This document shows positions 1 through 7,579 of a stretch of 43,651 nt of DNA, in pieces. Where the stretch lies: the NCBI GenBank assembly GCA_028727105.1, contig JAQYOU010000027.1:1-43651 (forward strand). Direction: 5' to 3'. A program made the position numbers and the translations under genes. How positions within the stretch are numbered: position 1 is the first letter of the stretch; each line of letters starts with the position of its first letter. This DNA comes from a bacterium (lineage in GTDB: Bacteria > Bacillota > Clostridia > Lachnospirales > Lachnospiraceae). Under the pieces are notes generated by a model. The model worked only from the letters and a program-made list of their open reading frames with translations. It was not told where the DNA came from and ran no database searches.

Positions 1-30
1 TTTTTTCTCCCCGGTCTTTTTGTGTCTGCA

Positions 31-77
31 GGGGGGGGGGGTGGGGCTGTGTTCCCCGGCCCCACTTCTTGTTTTTG
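31..77 (+). terminator. Hairpin with T-rich tail beside an 11-G homopolymer
   Basis: Arms GTGGGGC (41-47) and GCCCCAC (59-65) form a 7-bp stem followed by TTCTTGTTTTT. This suits a plus-strand terminator for a gene left of the window. On the minus strand the same hairpin is followed by a run of C, so it is a poor terminator for asnA. An uninterrupted run of 11 G precedes it at 31-41; its exact length could be a sequencing uncertainty. Confidence 0.4.
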
Positions 78-89
78 ATGCGAATAAAA

Positions 90-1100
90 TTACAGTAATC
101 GTACGCCTGCCTCTTTCGCCGCCCGGATCGTGTCGTCTCTCCAGATGGAACTCTGTACTTCTCCGATGTGCGCCTTGCGCAGGAAGAACATACAGATACG
201 TGACTGGCCGATGCCGCCGCCGATCGTGTAGGGAAGCTTTTTCTCAATGATCGCTTTCTGGAAGGGCAGCTCTGCACGCTCAGGGCAGCCTGCCTTGTTC
301 AGCTGCGCTACAAGAGAGTCCTCATCCACGCGGATACCCATGGAGGACAGTTCAAGAGCGATGTCCAGAACCGGATAGTATACAAGGATATCACCGTTTA
401 ATGCCCAATCATCGTAGTCCGGTGCACGTCCGTCATGAGGCTCGCCGTCGCTGAGCTTGTCGCCGATCTGCATGATGCAGACAGCACCGCATTCCTTGGT
501 GATCTCGTATTCACGTTCCTTGGCATTCAGTCCCGGATATTTTTCCAGCAGCTTCTGCGAGGTGATAAAGGTGATCTCCCTCGGCAGGATCTCTCCGATG
601 TAGTCATACTCAATGGACATGTACTTTTCGGTCTGCTGCAGCGTTTTGTACACTGCGCTGACGGTTGACTGAAAGGTATCGACGGTGCGCATTTCCTTTG
701 TGATGATCTTTTCCCAATCCCACTGATCTACAAAAATGGAGTGGATGTTGTCGGTGTCTTCATCGCGGCGGATGGCGTTCATGTCGGTGTATAATCCTTC
801 ACCGGCCTCAAAGCCGTATTTATCCAGAGCAAAGCGCTTCCATTTTGCCAGTGAATGAACGACCTCGGCCTCCTTGTCGCCCTGCTCCTTAATGCCGAAT
901 GATACGGGACGCTCTACGCCGTTTAAGTTGTCGTTTAAGCCGGATTCCGGCAGTACGAACAGCGGAGCGGACACGCGGGCAAGGTTTAAGTTCTGTGCCA
1001 GATGCTTTTGAAAGAAATCCTTGACGGTTTTGATCGCGATCTGCGTGTCATGCAGATTAAGCGCGGATTCATAACCCTCAGGAAAGATTGATTGTGCCAT
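90..1100 (-). CDS. asnA: Aspartate--ammonia ligase (asparagine synthetase A)
   Basis: Makes free asparagine from aspartate, ammonia and ATP (AMP-forming) in the cytoplasm. The 336-residue protein has the usual AsnA length and reads as AsnA throughout: the start resembles family members ([19 protein letters not shown]), the centre has the DQWDWEK motif, and the C-terminal part has [10 protein letters not shown] and [11 protein letters not shown], as in the class-II synthetase-like fold. The ATG at 1100 is preceded on the minus strand by GGGAGG at good spacing and by a strong promoter. The gene diverges from the aspS-gatCAB operon, so free asparagine and Asn-tRNA synthesis lie side by side. No T-box or other leader is visible on the asnA side. 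Identification is very secure. Confidence 0.96.
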   Translation of the reverse strand: MAQSIFPEGYESALNLHDTQIAIKTVKDFFQKHLAQNLNLARVSAPLFVLPESGLNDNLNGVERPVSFGIKEQGDKEAEVVHSLAKWKRFALDKYGFEAGEGLYTDMNAIRRDEDTDNIHSIFVDQWDWEKIITKEMRTVDTFQSTVSAVYKTLQQTEKYMSIEYDYIGEILPREITFITSQKLLEKYPGLNAKEREYEITKECGAVCIMQIGDKLSDGEPHDGRAPDYDDWALNGDILVYYPVLDIALELSSMGIRVDEDSLVAQLNKAGCPERAELPFQKAIIEKKLPYTIGGGIGQSRICMFFLRKAHIGEVQSSIWRDDTIRAAKEAGVRLL

Positions 1101-1132
1101 ATATTTTATCCTCCCAATGAAATTCTGCTTCG

Positions 1133-1161
1133 ATTATAGCAATCTTTCCACGCGGATTCAA
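1133..1161 (-). promoter_or_regulatory. Sigma-A type promoter of asnA
   Basis: Read on the minus strand: -35 TTGAAT (1161-1156), 17-bp spacer, and -10 TATAAT (1138-1133) with an upstream TGC extension. This leaves about 30 nt before the asnA start codon. Confidence 0.7.
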
Positions 1162-1199
1162 CGCAAAACTTAATAAAATTAGGAATTCGGATAAATCCC

Positions 1200-1228
1200 T
1201 TGCCGAAGCGAATAAATAGTGTTAATAT
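1200..1228 (+). promoter_or_regulatory. Probable promoter of the aspS-gatCAB T-box transcript
   Basis: TTGCCG (1200-1205), a 17-bp spacer and TAATAT (1223-1228). Transcription would begin near 1235, just ahead of the T-box leader. The upstream part overlaps no other gene and lies back to back with the asnA promoter. Confidence 0.5.
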
Positions 1229-1239
1229 CTGTAACCATA

Positions 1240-1512
1240 ATATGAAAAGAAAATGCGAAGAAAGAGACTCCTATTTTCAGACGTCGACAGGAATACAGCG
1301 TCACCGACTGAGAGCGCTGTTTGAAAGAGGAAATGGTGGGAACACTCCGGAGCAGGCTGGTCGAAATAGTAGTAGGCTGGCACGTTGCGATGCGTTAAAT
1401 CGTTTGAGTGGAGCAGGTGTGCAAAGGCACAATGTTCAACAGCGGGTGGTACCGCGGATTTTATATTAAAAATTCGTCCCGGGATATTTCAGATATCCCG
1501 GGACTTCTTTTA
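1240..1512 (+). promoter_or_regulatory. T-box riboswitch leader upstream of aspS
   Basis: The conserved T-box sequence GGGTGGTACCGCGG lies at 1444-1457. It is followed by a perfect 12-bp terminator stem (1476-1487 with 1493-1504, loop TTCAG) and TTCTTTT. Uncharged tRNA bound to the leader would stabilise the antiterminator that uses the T-box sequence, letting RNA polymerase enter aspS. Stem I should lie in about 1250-1400; a local hairpin ACAGCG/CGCTGT (1295-1320) is visible. I could not fold it well enough to place the specifier codon. An AAC triplet sits in GGGAACACTCC at 1338-1348 and GAC triplets occur near 1284-1288, so both Asn and Asp specificity remain open. Confidence 0.88.
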
Positions 1513-1536
1513 TTTCAAGGAAAGGGGATTACTATT

Positions 1537-3273
1537 ATGTACAGAGACGTAACACTTAACAACATCAGTGAAGCAGATATCGACAAAGAACTGTGTGTCG
1601 CAGGGTGGATCGAGAACATCCGTGACCACGGCGGAGTTTCATTTATTGACCTTCGGGATATGTATGGCATCTTGCAGGTCGTGCTCAGAGATGATACACT
1701 GTTAAAAGGCTTAAGCCGTGAGGACTGCGTGTCTATTAAGGGTATCATGGAAAAGAGAGATGAGGAGACGTACAATCCCAAGATCCCTTCCGGAACCATC
1801 GAGCTGGAGGCAAAGGAGATCACCGTTCTGGGAAAGGTGAAAAAACAGCTTCCCTTTGAGATCATGACCTCCAAGGAGGTGCGTGAGGACGTGCGTCTGC
1901 AGTACCGCTATCTGGATCTGAGAAATGCCAAGGTGCGCGACAACATGATCTTCCGATCCAACGTGATCGCATTCCTTCGCCAGAAGATGACAGAGATGGG
2001 ATTTTTAGAGATCCAGACACCGATCCTGTGCGCATCTTCTCCCGAGGGGGCCAGAGATTACATTGTTCCCAGCCGTAAATTCAAGGGTAAATTTTATGCG
2101 CTGCCTCAGGCACCGCAGCAGTATAAGCAGCTTCTGATGGTATCCGGCTTTGACAAGTATTTCCAGATCGCACCCTGCTTCCGCGATGAGGATGCAAGAG
2201 CAGACCGCTCTCCCGGAGAGTTCTATCAGCTGGATTTTGAGATGAGCTTTGCAACCCAGGAGGATGTATTCAAGGTTGGCGAGGAAGTGCTGACAGCTAC
2301 TTTCGAGAAATTTGCACCCGAAGGGTATGAAGTCACAAAGGCACCGTATCCCATCATCAGCTACAAGCAGGCAATGTTAGAGTTCGGAAGCGACAAGCCG
2401 GATCTGAGAAACCCGCTGCGCATTATCGATCTGACAGAGTTTTTCCAGAGATGTACCTTCAAACCTTTTCACGGAAAGACGGTTCGTGCCATCAAGGTGC
2501 ATGCGGAGATGTCCAAGGGCTTCCATGAAAAACTGTTAAAATTTGCACAGTCCATCGGCATGGGCGGACTTGGTTATCTGGAAGTGCAGGAGGACGGCAC
2601 TTACAAGGGACCGATCGATAAGTTTATTCCGGATGACATGAAGGAAGAGATGCGCACGCTGGCAGGACTTGAGGTGGGAGACACGATCTTCTTTATCGCG
2701 GATAAGGAGCTGAAAGCGGCAGCCTATGCCGGAGCGATCCGCACGGAGCTTGGAGAGAAGCTGGATCTGATCGAGAAGAACGCGTATCGTTTCTGCTATG
2801 TGAACGATTTCCCGATGTTTGAGAAGGATCCGGAGACAAAGAAGATTGGATTTACACACAACCCCTTCTCTATGCCTCAGGGTGGTCTGCAGGCACTGGA
2901 GGAGAAAAATCCTCTGGATATTTTAGCTTACCAGTACGACATCGTCTGCAACGGCATTGAGCTGTCTTCCGGCGCAGTCAGAAACCACGATCTGGACATC
3001 ATGGTCAAAGCATTCGAGATCGCCGGCTATGACGAGACCGTATTACAGGAGAAATTCGGAGCGCTCTACAATGCCTTCCAGTACGGAGCACCGCCTCACG
3101 CAGGTATGGCACCGGGCGTGGACCGTATGATCATGCTGCTCCGCAATGAGGAGAATATCCGTGAGATCATCCCGTTCCCCATGAACGGAAACGCGCAGGA
3201 TCTGATGTGCGGTGCACCGAATACCGTCACTGAACAGCAGCTGCGCGAGGTACACATTAAAGTACGTGATTAA
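1537..3273 (+). CDS. aspS: Aspartyl-tRNA synthetase, likely non-discriminating (Asp/Asn)
   Basis: Class II synthetase that charges tRNAAsp and probably tRNAAsn with aspartate. The 578-residue bacterial-type protein has an N-terminal OB-fold anticodon domain (residues 1-110), the catalytic domain with RYLDLR (motif 1), a FRDED motif 2 region and GVDR (motif 3) near the C-terminus, and the GAD insertion between. I chose ATG 1537, after AAGGAAAGGGG and downstream of the T-box terminator; the frame stays open upstream into the leader, but that part is not coding. Residue 31 is His (RDHGG). In characterised bacterial enzymes His at this position goes with relaxed tRNA choice and Leu with strict tRNAAsp choice. 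The gatCAB genes directly downstream would amidate the Asp-tRNAAsn. Confidence 0.96.
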   Translation: MYRDVTLNNISEADIDKELCVAGWIENIRDHGGVSFIDLRDMYGILQVVLRDDTLLKGLSREDCVSIKGIMEKRDEETYNPKIPSGTIELEAKEITVLGKVKKQLPFEIMTSKEVREDVRLQYRYLDLRNAKVRDNMIFRSNVIAFLRQKMTEMGFLEIQTPILCASSPEGARDYIVPSRKFKGKFYALPQAPQQYKQLLMVSGFDKYFQIAPCFRDEDARADRSPGEFYQLDFEMSFATQEDVFKVGEEVLTATFEKFAPEGYEVTKAPYPIISYKQAMLEFGSDKPDLRNPLRIIDLTEFFQRCTFKPFHGKTVRAIKVHAEMSKGFHEKLLKFAQSIGMGGLGYLEVQEDGTYKGPIDKFIPDDMKEEMRTLAGLEVGDTIFFIADKELKAAAYAGAIRTELGEKLDLIEKNAYRFCYVNDFPMFEKDPETKKIGFTHNPFSMPQGGLQALEEKNPLDILAYQYDIVCNGIELSSGAVRNHDLDIMVKAFEIAGYDETVLQEKFGALYNAFQYGAPPHAGMAPGVDRMIMLLRNEENIREIIPFPMNGNAQDLMCGAPNTVTEQQLREVHIKVRD

Positions 3274-3286
3274 AGAGGTAAACAAT

Positions 3287-3580
3287 ATGGCAAATATCAT
3301 CAGTGATGAGACAATTGAATATGTAGGTATCCTTGCCAAGCTGGAATTATCCGATGAGGAAAAAGAGCAGGCAAAAAAGGATATGGGCGAGATGCTGGAT
3401 TATATCGACCAGTTAAATGAGCTGGACACCACCGGTGTAGAACCGATGTCACACGTATTCCCGGTGCAGAATGTATTCCGCGAGGATGAGGTGACAAACG
3501 GTGACGGCAGTGAAGATACGCTGGCAAATGCACCGCTGATGCGGGATGGCGGCTTTGAAGTGCCGAAGACGATCATTTAA
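3287..3580 (+). CDS. gatC: Asp/Glu-tRNA amidotransferase subunit C
   Basis: Small 97-residue subunit that wraps GatA and GatB together in the GatCAB transamidosome-type complex. The sequence matches Gat[19 protein letters not shown] near the start and [12 protein letters not shown] in the centre. ATG 3287 follows aspS by 13 nt with AGAGGT upstream; a longer reading frame begins inside aspS but has no ribosome binding site. It is co-transcribed with aspS, gatA and gatB. Confidence 0.95.
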   Translation: MANIISDETIEYVGILAKLELSDEEKEQAKKDMGEMLDYIDQLNELDTTGVEPMSHVFPVQNVFREDEVTNGDGSEDTLANAPLMRDGGFEVPKTII

Positions 3581-3597
3581 AGGAAAGGGGATCTATT

Positions 3598-5076
3598 ATG
3601 TCTCTTATGAGCCTGACAGCTGTAGAGCTGGGAAAAAGGATTCAGAATAAAGAAGTGACTGCTGTGGATGCCACGCGCGCCGCACTTGCTGCGATCGCTG
3701 CCAGAGAAAAAGCAGTAGGAAGCTTTGTGACTGTGGACGCTGAGGGCGCACCGGCACGGGCAGAGCAGATACAGAAAAAGATCGATGCCGGAGAACTGAC
3801 CTCGCCTTTGGCGGGCGTTCCGGTGGCGATCAAGGACAATATGTGCACGAAAGGGATGAAGACCACGTGCAGTTCAAAGATCTTATTTGATTTTATTCCG
3901 ACATTTACTGCAGAAGCAGTACGGAATCTGGAAAAAGCCGGTGCAGTGATCATCGGAAAGACAAATATGGATGAGTTCGCCATGGGAAGCACCACCGAGA
4001 CATCCGCTTACGGCGTGACAAAAAACCCGTGGAATACCGGTCATGTACCCGGCGGTTCCTCCGGTGGAAGCTGTGCGGCAGTGGCGGCAGAGGAGTGTTC
4101 CTATGCGCTGGGTTCCGACACCGGCGGCTCCATCCGTCAGCCAAGCTCCTTCTGTGGTGTGACCGGGATCAAGCCGACCTACGGAACGGTTTCCCGTTAC
4201 GGACTGATCGCGTACGGTTCTTCGCTGGATCAGATCGGACCGATCGCAAAGGATGTCACAGACTGTGCAACGATCTTAGAGATCATTTCTTCCCATGACA
4301 GCAAGGATTCTACTTCGGTCAAGCGCGAGGATACGAACTTTACGGAAGCGCTGGTGGATGATGTAAAGGGAATGAAGATCGGTATTCCGAGAGATTACCT
4401 CGGAGAAGGTCTGAACGCGGAAGTAAAGGAAGCGGTGCTTGCTGCTGCAAAGGAATTAGAGAAAAAGGGAGCTGTTGTCGAGGAGTTTGATCTGGGACTG
4501 GTAGAATATGCTATCCCCGCCTATTATGTTATCGCCTGTGCGGAGGCCAGCAGCAACCTGGCCCGCTTTGACGGCGTGAAATACGGTTATCGGACAGCTG
4601 ACTACGACGGACTGCATCAGATGTACAAAAAGAGCCGTTCGGAAGGCTTTGGCGCGGAGGTCAAGCGCCGGATCATGCTCGGTTCCTTTGTTTTGAGCTC
4701 CGGTTATTACGATGCATACTATTTAAAGGCGCTGCGGGTGAAAGCGCTCATCAAAAAAGCCTTTGACGAAGCATTTGCAAAATATGATGTGATCTTAGGA
4801 CCGGCTGCACCTACAACTGCTCCGAAGCTTGGTGCGTCACTGTCTGATCCGATCCAGATGTATCTGGGTGATATTTACACGATCTCCGTCAATCTGGCCG
4901 GACTGCCGGGCATCAGCCTGCCCTGCGGCATGGACAGCCAGGGTCTGCCGATCGGTCTGCAGCTCATCGGAGACTGCTTTCAGGAGAAACATATCATCCG
5001 TGCAGCGTATGCATTTGAGCAGACAAGAGACTATAAACACAGTCCGACTGCGATGCAGGACGAGAAGGGAGCATAA
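3598..5076 (+). CDS. gatA: Asp/Glu-tRNA amidotransferase subunit A (amidase)
   Basis: Glutaminase subunit of GatCAB. It releases ammonia from glutamine and channels it to GatB for amidation of Asp-tRNAAsn or Glu-tRNAGln. The 492-residue protein shows the amidase-signature triad exactly where GatA has it: Lys79 (VAIKDN), the cis-Ser at 154 (PGGSSGG) and nucleophile Ser178 (GSDTGGSIRQP). Translation starts at ATG 3598 after AAAGGAAAGGGG, 17 nt past gatC. Length and motif spacing are standard, and nothing looks damaged. Confidence 0.97.
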   Translation: MSLMSLTAVELGKRIQNKEVTAVDATRAALAAIAAREKAVGSFVTVDAEGAPARAEQIQKKIDAGELTSPLAGVPVAIKDNMCTKGMKTTCSSKILFDFIPTFTAEAVRNLEKAGAVIIGKTNMDEFAMGSTTETSAYGVTKNPWNTGHVPGGSSGGSCAAVAAEECSYALGSDTGGSIRQPSSFCGVTGIKPTYGTVSRYGLIAYGSSLDQIGPIAKDVTDCATILEIISSHDSKDSTSVKREDTNFTEALVDDVKGMKIGIPRDYLGEGLNAEVKEAVLAAAKELEKKGAVVEEFDLGLVEYAIPAYYVIACAEASSNLARFDGVKYGYRTADYDGLHQMYKKSRSEGFGAEVKRRIMLGSFVLSSGYYDAYYLKALRVKALIKKAFDEAFAKYDVILGPAAPTTAPKLGASLSDPIQMYLGDIYTISVNLAGLPGISLPCGMDSQGLPIGLQLIGDCFQEKHIIRAAYAFEQTRDYKHSPTAMQDEKGA

Positions 5077-5079
5077 AGT

Positions 5080-6513
5080 ATGAGTAAAGAATATGAAACC
5101 GTCATCGGCCTGGAAGTGCATGTGGAGCTGGCGACGAAAACAAAGATCTTTTGCGGCTGCTCCACCGCTTTCGGAGGCGCACCGAATACACATACCTGTC
5201 CGGTCTGTACCGGAATGCCGGGCTCACTTCCGGTATTGAACAAAAAGGTTGTGGAATATGCAGCGGCTGTGGGACTTGCCACAAACTGCACCATCAACCA
5301 GAATTGTAAATTTGACCGTAAAAATTATTTTTATCCCGATAATCCGCAGAACTATCAGATCTCTCAGCTTTACGAGCCGATCTGCAGAAACGGCTATGTG
5401 GAGATCGAGACTGCGGACGGCGGCACAAAAAAGATCGGTATCCACGAGATCCATATGGAGGAGGATGCCGGAAAGCTGGTGCATGATGACTGGGAGGACG
5501 TATCTGTCGTTGATTTCAATCGATCCGGTGTACCGCTGATCGAGATCGTATCCGAGCCGGATATGCGTTCTGCTGACGAGGTCATTGCCTACCTGGAAAA
5601 GCTTCGTCTGATCATTCAGTATCTGGGTGCTTCGGACTGTAAGCTGAACGAGGGCTCCATGCGTGCGGATGTGAATATTTCCGTGCGGGAGGCTGGTGCG
5701 AGTGAGTTTGGAACACGTACTGAGATGAAGAACCTGAATTCCTTCCGTGCGATCTCCCATGCCATCGAGGGTGAGAAAAACCGACAGATCGATCTCATCG
5801 AATCCGGCGAGAAGGTGATCCAGGAGACCCGCCGCTGGGATGATACAAAGGAGAGCTCTCATGCCATGCGCTCCAAGGAGGATGCGCAGGATTACCGTTA
5901 TTTCCCGGAACCGGATCTTGTTCCGATCAGGATTTCTGACGAGTGGCTGGAGGAGATCAGAAGTCGTCAGCCGGAGTTTCGTTCCGAAAAACTGGTCCGT
6001 TATGAAAAGGAGTATGAGATCCCGCGCTACGATGCAGAGATCATTACAAACTCCAAGCATCTGGCAGATCTGTTTGAGGAGACGGTGGCGATCTGCGGAA
6101 AACCCAAGAAGGTATCCAACTGGCTGATGGTAGAGACGATGCGTCTTTTAAAAGAGCATGAGATGGAGCCGGAGGATCTCCGTTTTTCCGCAGAACATCT
6201 GGCAGCGCTTGTCAACCTTGCGGATGCGGGCACGATCAACAGTACCGTTGCAAAAGAGGTATTCGAGCAGATGTTTGCGGAGGATATTGATCCGGAGAAG
6301 TATGTGGAAGAGCACGGCCTAAAGACTGTCAACGATGAGGGTGCGCTGCGCGCGACCATCGAGCAGGTGATCAAAGACAATCCCCAGTCTGTAGAGGATT
6401 ATCATAACGGAAAGGAAAAAGCCATCGGTTTTCTGGTGGGTCAGACCATGAAGGCCATGAAGGGAAAGGCAAATCCCGGTATGGTCAACCAGATCTTAAA
6501 AGAGCTATTATAA
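5080..6513 (+). CDS. gatB: Asp/Glu-tRNA amidotransferase subunit B
   Basis: Kinase/amidotransferase subunit of GatCAB: it phosphorylates the misacylated aminoacyl group with ATP and then amidates it. The 477-residue protein begins with the GatB signature YETVIGLEVHVELATKTK. It has a Cys-rich zinc/Mg region (CGCSTAFGG...CPVC, residues 24-45), the DFNRSGVPLIEIVSEPD core, and the C-terminal helical plus YqeY-like tail (FLVGQTMKAMKGKANP). It starts 3 nt after the gatA stop, consistent with tight co-translation, and ends the operon at a strong terminator. Confidence 0.97.
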   Translation: MSKEYETVIGLEVHVELATKTKIFCGCSTAFGGAPNTHTCPVCTGMPGSLPVLNKKVVEYAAAVGLATNCTINQNCKFDRKNYFYPDNPQNYQISQLYEPICRNGYVEIETADGGTKKIGIHEIHMEEDAGKLVHDDWEDVSVVDFNRSGVPLIEIVSEPDMRSADEVIAYLEKLRLIIQYLGASDCKLNEGSMRADVNISVREAGASEFGTRTEMKNLNSFRAISHAIEGEKNRQIDLIESGEKVIQETRRWDDTKESSHAMRSKEDAQDYRYFPEPDLVPIRISDEWLEEIRSRQPEFRSEKLVRYEKEYEIPRYDAEIITNSKHLADLFEETVAICGKPKKVSNWLMVETMRLLKEHEMEPEDLRFSAEHLAALVNLADAGTINSTVAKEVFEQMFAEDIDPEKYVEEHGLKTVNDEGALRATIEQVIKDNPQSVEDYHNGKEKAIGFLVGQTMKAMKGKANPGMVNQILKELL

Positions 6514-6537
6514 GAGTGCTTCACAAGAAAAATAAGA

Positions 6538-6583
6538 CAGAGTTTTGTTTTCGCCGACAAGCAGCGACAAAACTCTGTTTTTT
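6538..6583 (+). terminator. Intrinsic terminator of the aspS-gatCAB operon
   Basis: Perfect 11-bp stem CAGAGTTTTGT (6538-6548) with ACAAAACTCTG (6567-6577), followed by seven T. Confidence 0.9.
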
Positions 6584-6586
6584 TCG

Positions 6587-6615
6587 TTGTTTTTCTGACG
6601 TTTTCCAAGTATAAT
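6587..6615 (+). promoter_or_regulatory. Promoter of the lipid-kinase/histidine-kinase operon
   Basis: TTGTTT (6587-6592), a 17-bp spacer and a consensus TATAAT (6610-6615), placed directly after the gatB terminator. Initiation near 6622 gives a leader of about 40 nt to ATG 6662. Confidence 0.6.
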
Positions 6616-6661
6616 AAAACTAACTGTGAAAATAGGAAGCAGTTGCGTTTGGAGAGTACGT

Positions 6662-7579
6662 ATGAAGCATATTTTTATAGTAAACCCCTATGCGGGGAAT
6701 ATGACGTTTGCAAATAATCTAAGGCAGCAGCTGGAGCAGATCAAGGGTTTTGAATACTTTTTATTCAATTCCCGCTACACCGGAAACGAGACGGAGCTGA
6801 CAAGAAAGATCGTTCACTTTTTTCCGGAGGAGCAGCTGCGTATCTATGCCTGCGGAGGATCGGGAACGTTTCGCAACGTGCTGGAAGGGGTTGGGGAGAA
6901 TCCCAAGGTGGAGCTTGCCTTTTATCCCTGTGGCATGACCAATGACTTCCTGAAGGTGTTCGCTACCCGGGACAGAGAACGCTTCTTTGATATCAAGGAG
7001 CTGATCAACGGAGAGACGATCACCGTCGATTCGATTCTGACCAATCACGGGCGCGCCATCAACACCTTTTCCTGTGGCATGGATGCGGAGATCATGCGTT
7101 ACATCGCAACCCAGCATCCGGTGCGGACAGTGGGTATCCAGGTGCCCTATTCGGCATATGTCTTTCAGGCGCTTTTGCGGCTGAAACGGATGGATCTGAA
7201 GATCCGGGTGGATGGCAGAGAGATGGACGGCTGCTATGATGAGCTTTGCTGCGGTAATGGCTGCGTGCTGGGCGGTTCGCTGTGTATGCCGCAGGGCTTT
7301 GTGCCCAACGATGGTCTGGAAAGCTATGTGTTTGTGCCCTCGAAGGGTCACCTGGCATTTATCCGGATACTGATCAATCTGATCCGCCAGAAGAGTGCAT
7401 TTATTGAAAAGCATGCCAGAGTCGGACACGGAAAGAAAGTGACGCTTTCACGCAGGGATCACGGCCCCATTGTCGCCAATCTGGACGGAGAAATGATCGC
7501 TGCGCCCGGTGAATGGACCGTGGAGATCCGCCCGGACAGTGTACAATTTGTTGTTCCGAGAGGGGTGAAGCTGCCATGA
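6662..7579 (+). CDS. Diacylglycerol-kinase-fold protein with altered nucleotide motif
   Basis: 305-residue member of the DgkB/YegS/sphingosine-kinase fold: HIFIVNPYAG at the start, a glycine-rich segment near residues 63-75, then PCGMTNDFLKVF (about 88-99), and a C-terminal beta-sandwich ending in NLDGEM. Active relatives phosphorylate a lipid such as diacylglycerol at the membrane. Here the usual GGDGT is GGSGT (Ser67 replaces the conserved Asp), and the following TxNEV-type residues read TFRNV. Activity may therefore be changed or lost and the protein could act as a ligand-binding regulator; this is inference. ATG 6662 has GGAG upstream; a GTG at 6626 is in frame but lacks a good site. Its stop overlaps the next start (ATGA), so translation is coupled to the histidine kinase. 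Confidence 0.8.
   Translation: MKHIFIVNPYAGNMTFANNLRQQLEQIKGFEYFLFNSRYTGNETELTRKIVHFFPEEQLRIYACGGSGTFRNVLEGVGENPKVELAFYPCGMTNDFLKVFATRDRERFFDIKELINGETITVDSILTNHGRAINTFSCGMDAEIMRYIATQHPVRTVGIQVPYSAYVFQALLRLKRMDLKIRVDGREMDGCYDELCCGNGCVLGGSLCMPQGFVPNDGLESYVFVPSKGHLAFIRILINLIRQKSAFIEKHARVGHGKKVTLSRRDHGPIVANLDGEMIAAPGEWTVEIRPDSVQFVVPRGVKLP

Noticed and set aside
1200..1469. 89-codon open frame in front of aspS
   Set aside because: It covers the T-box leader and its conserved antiterminator sequence; no ribosome binding site and no family resemblance.
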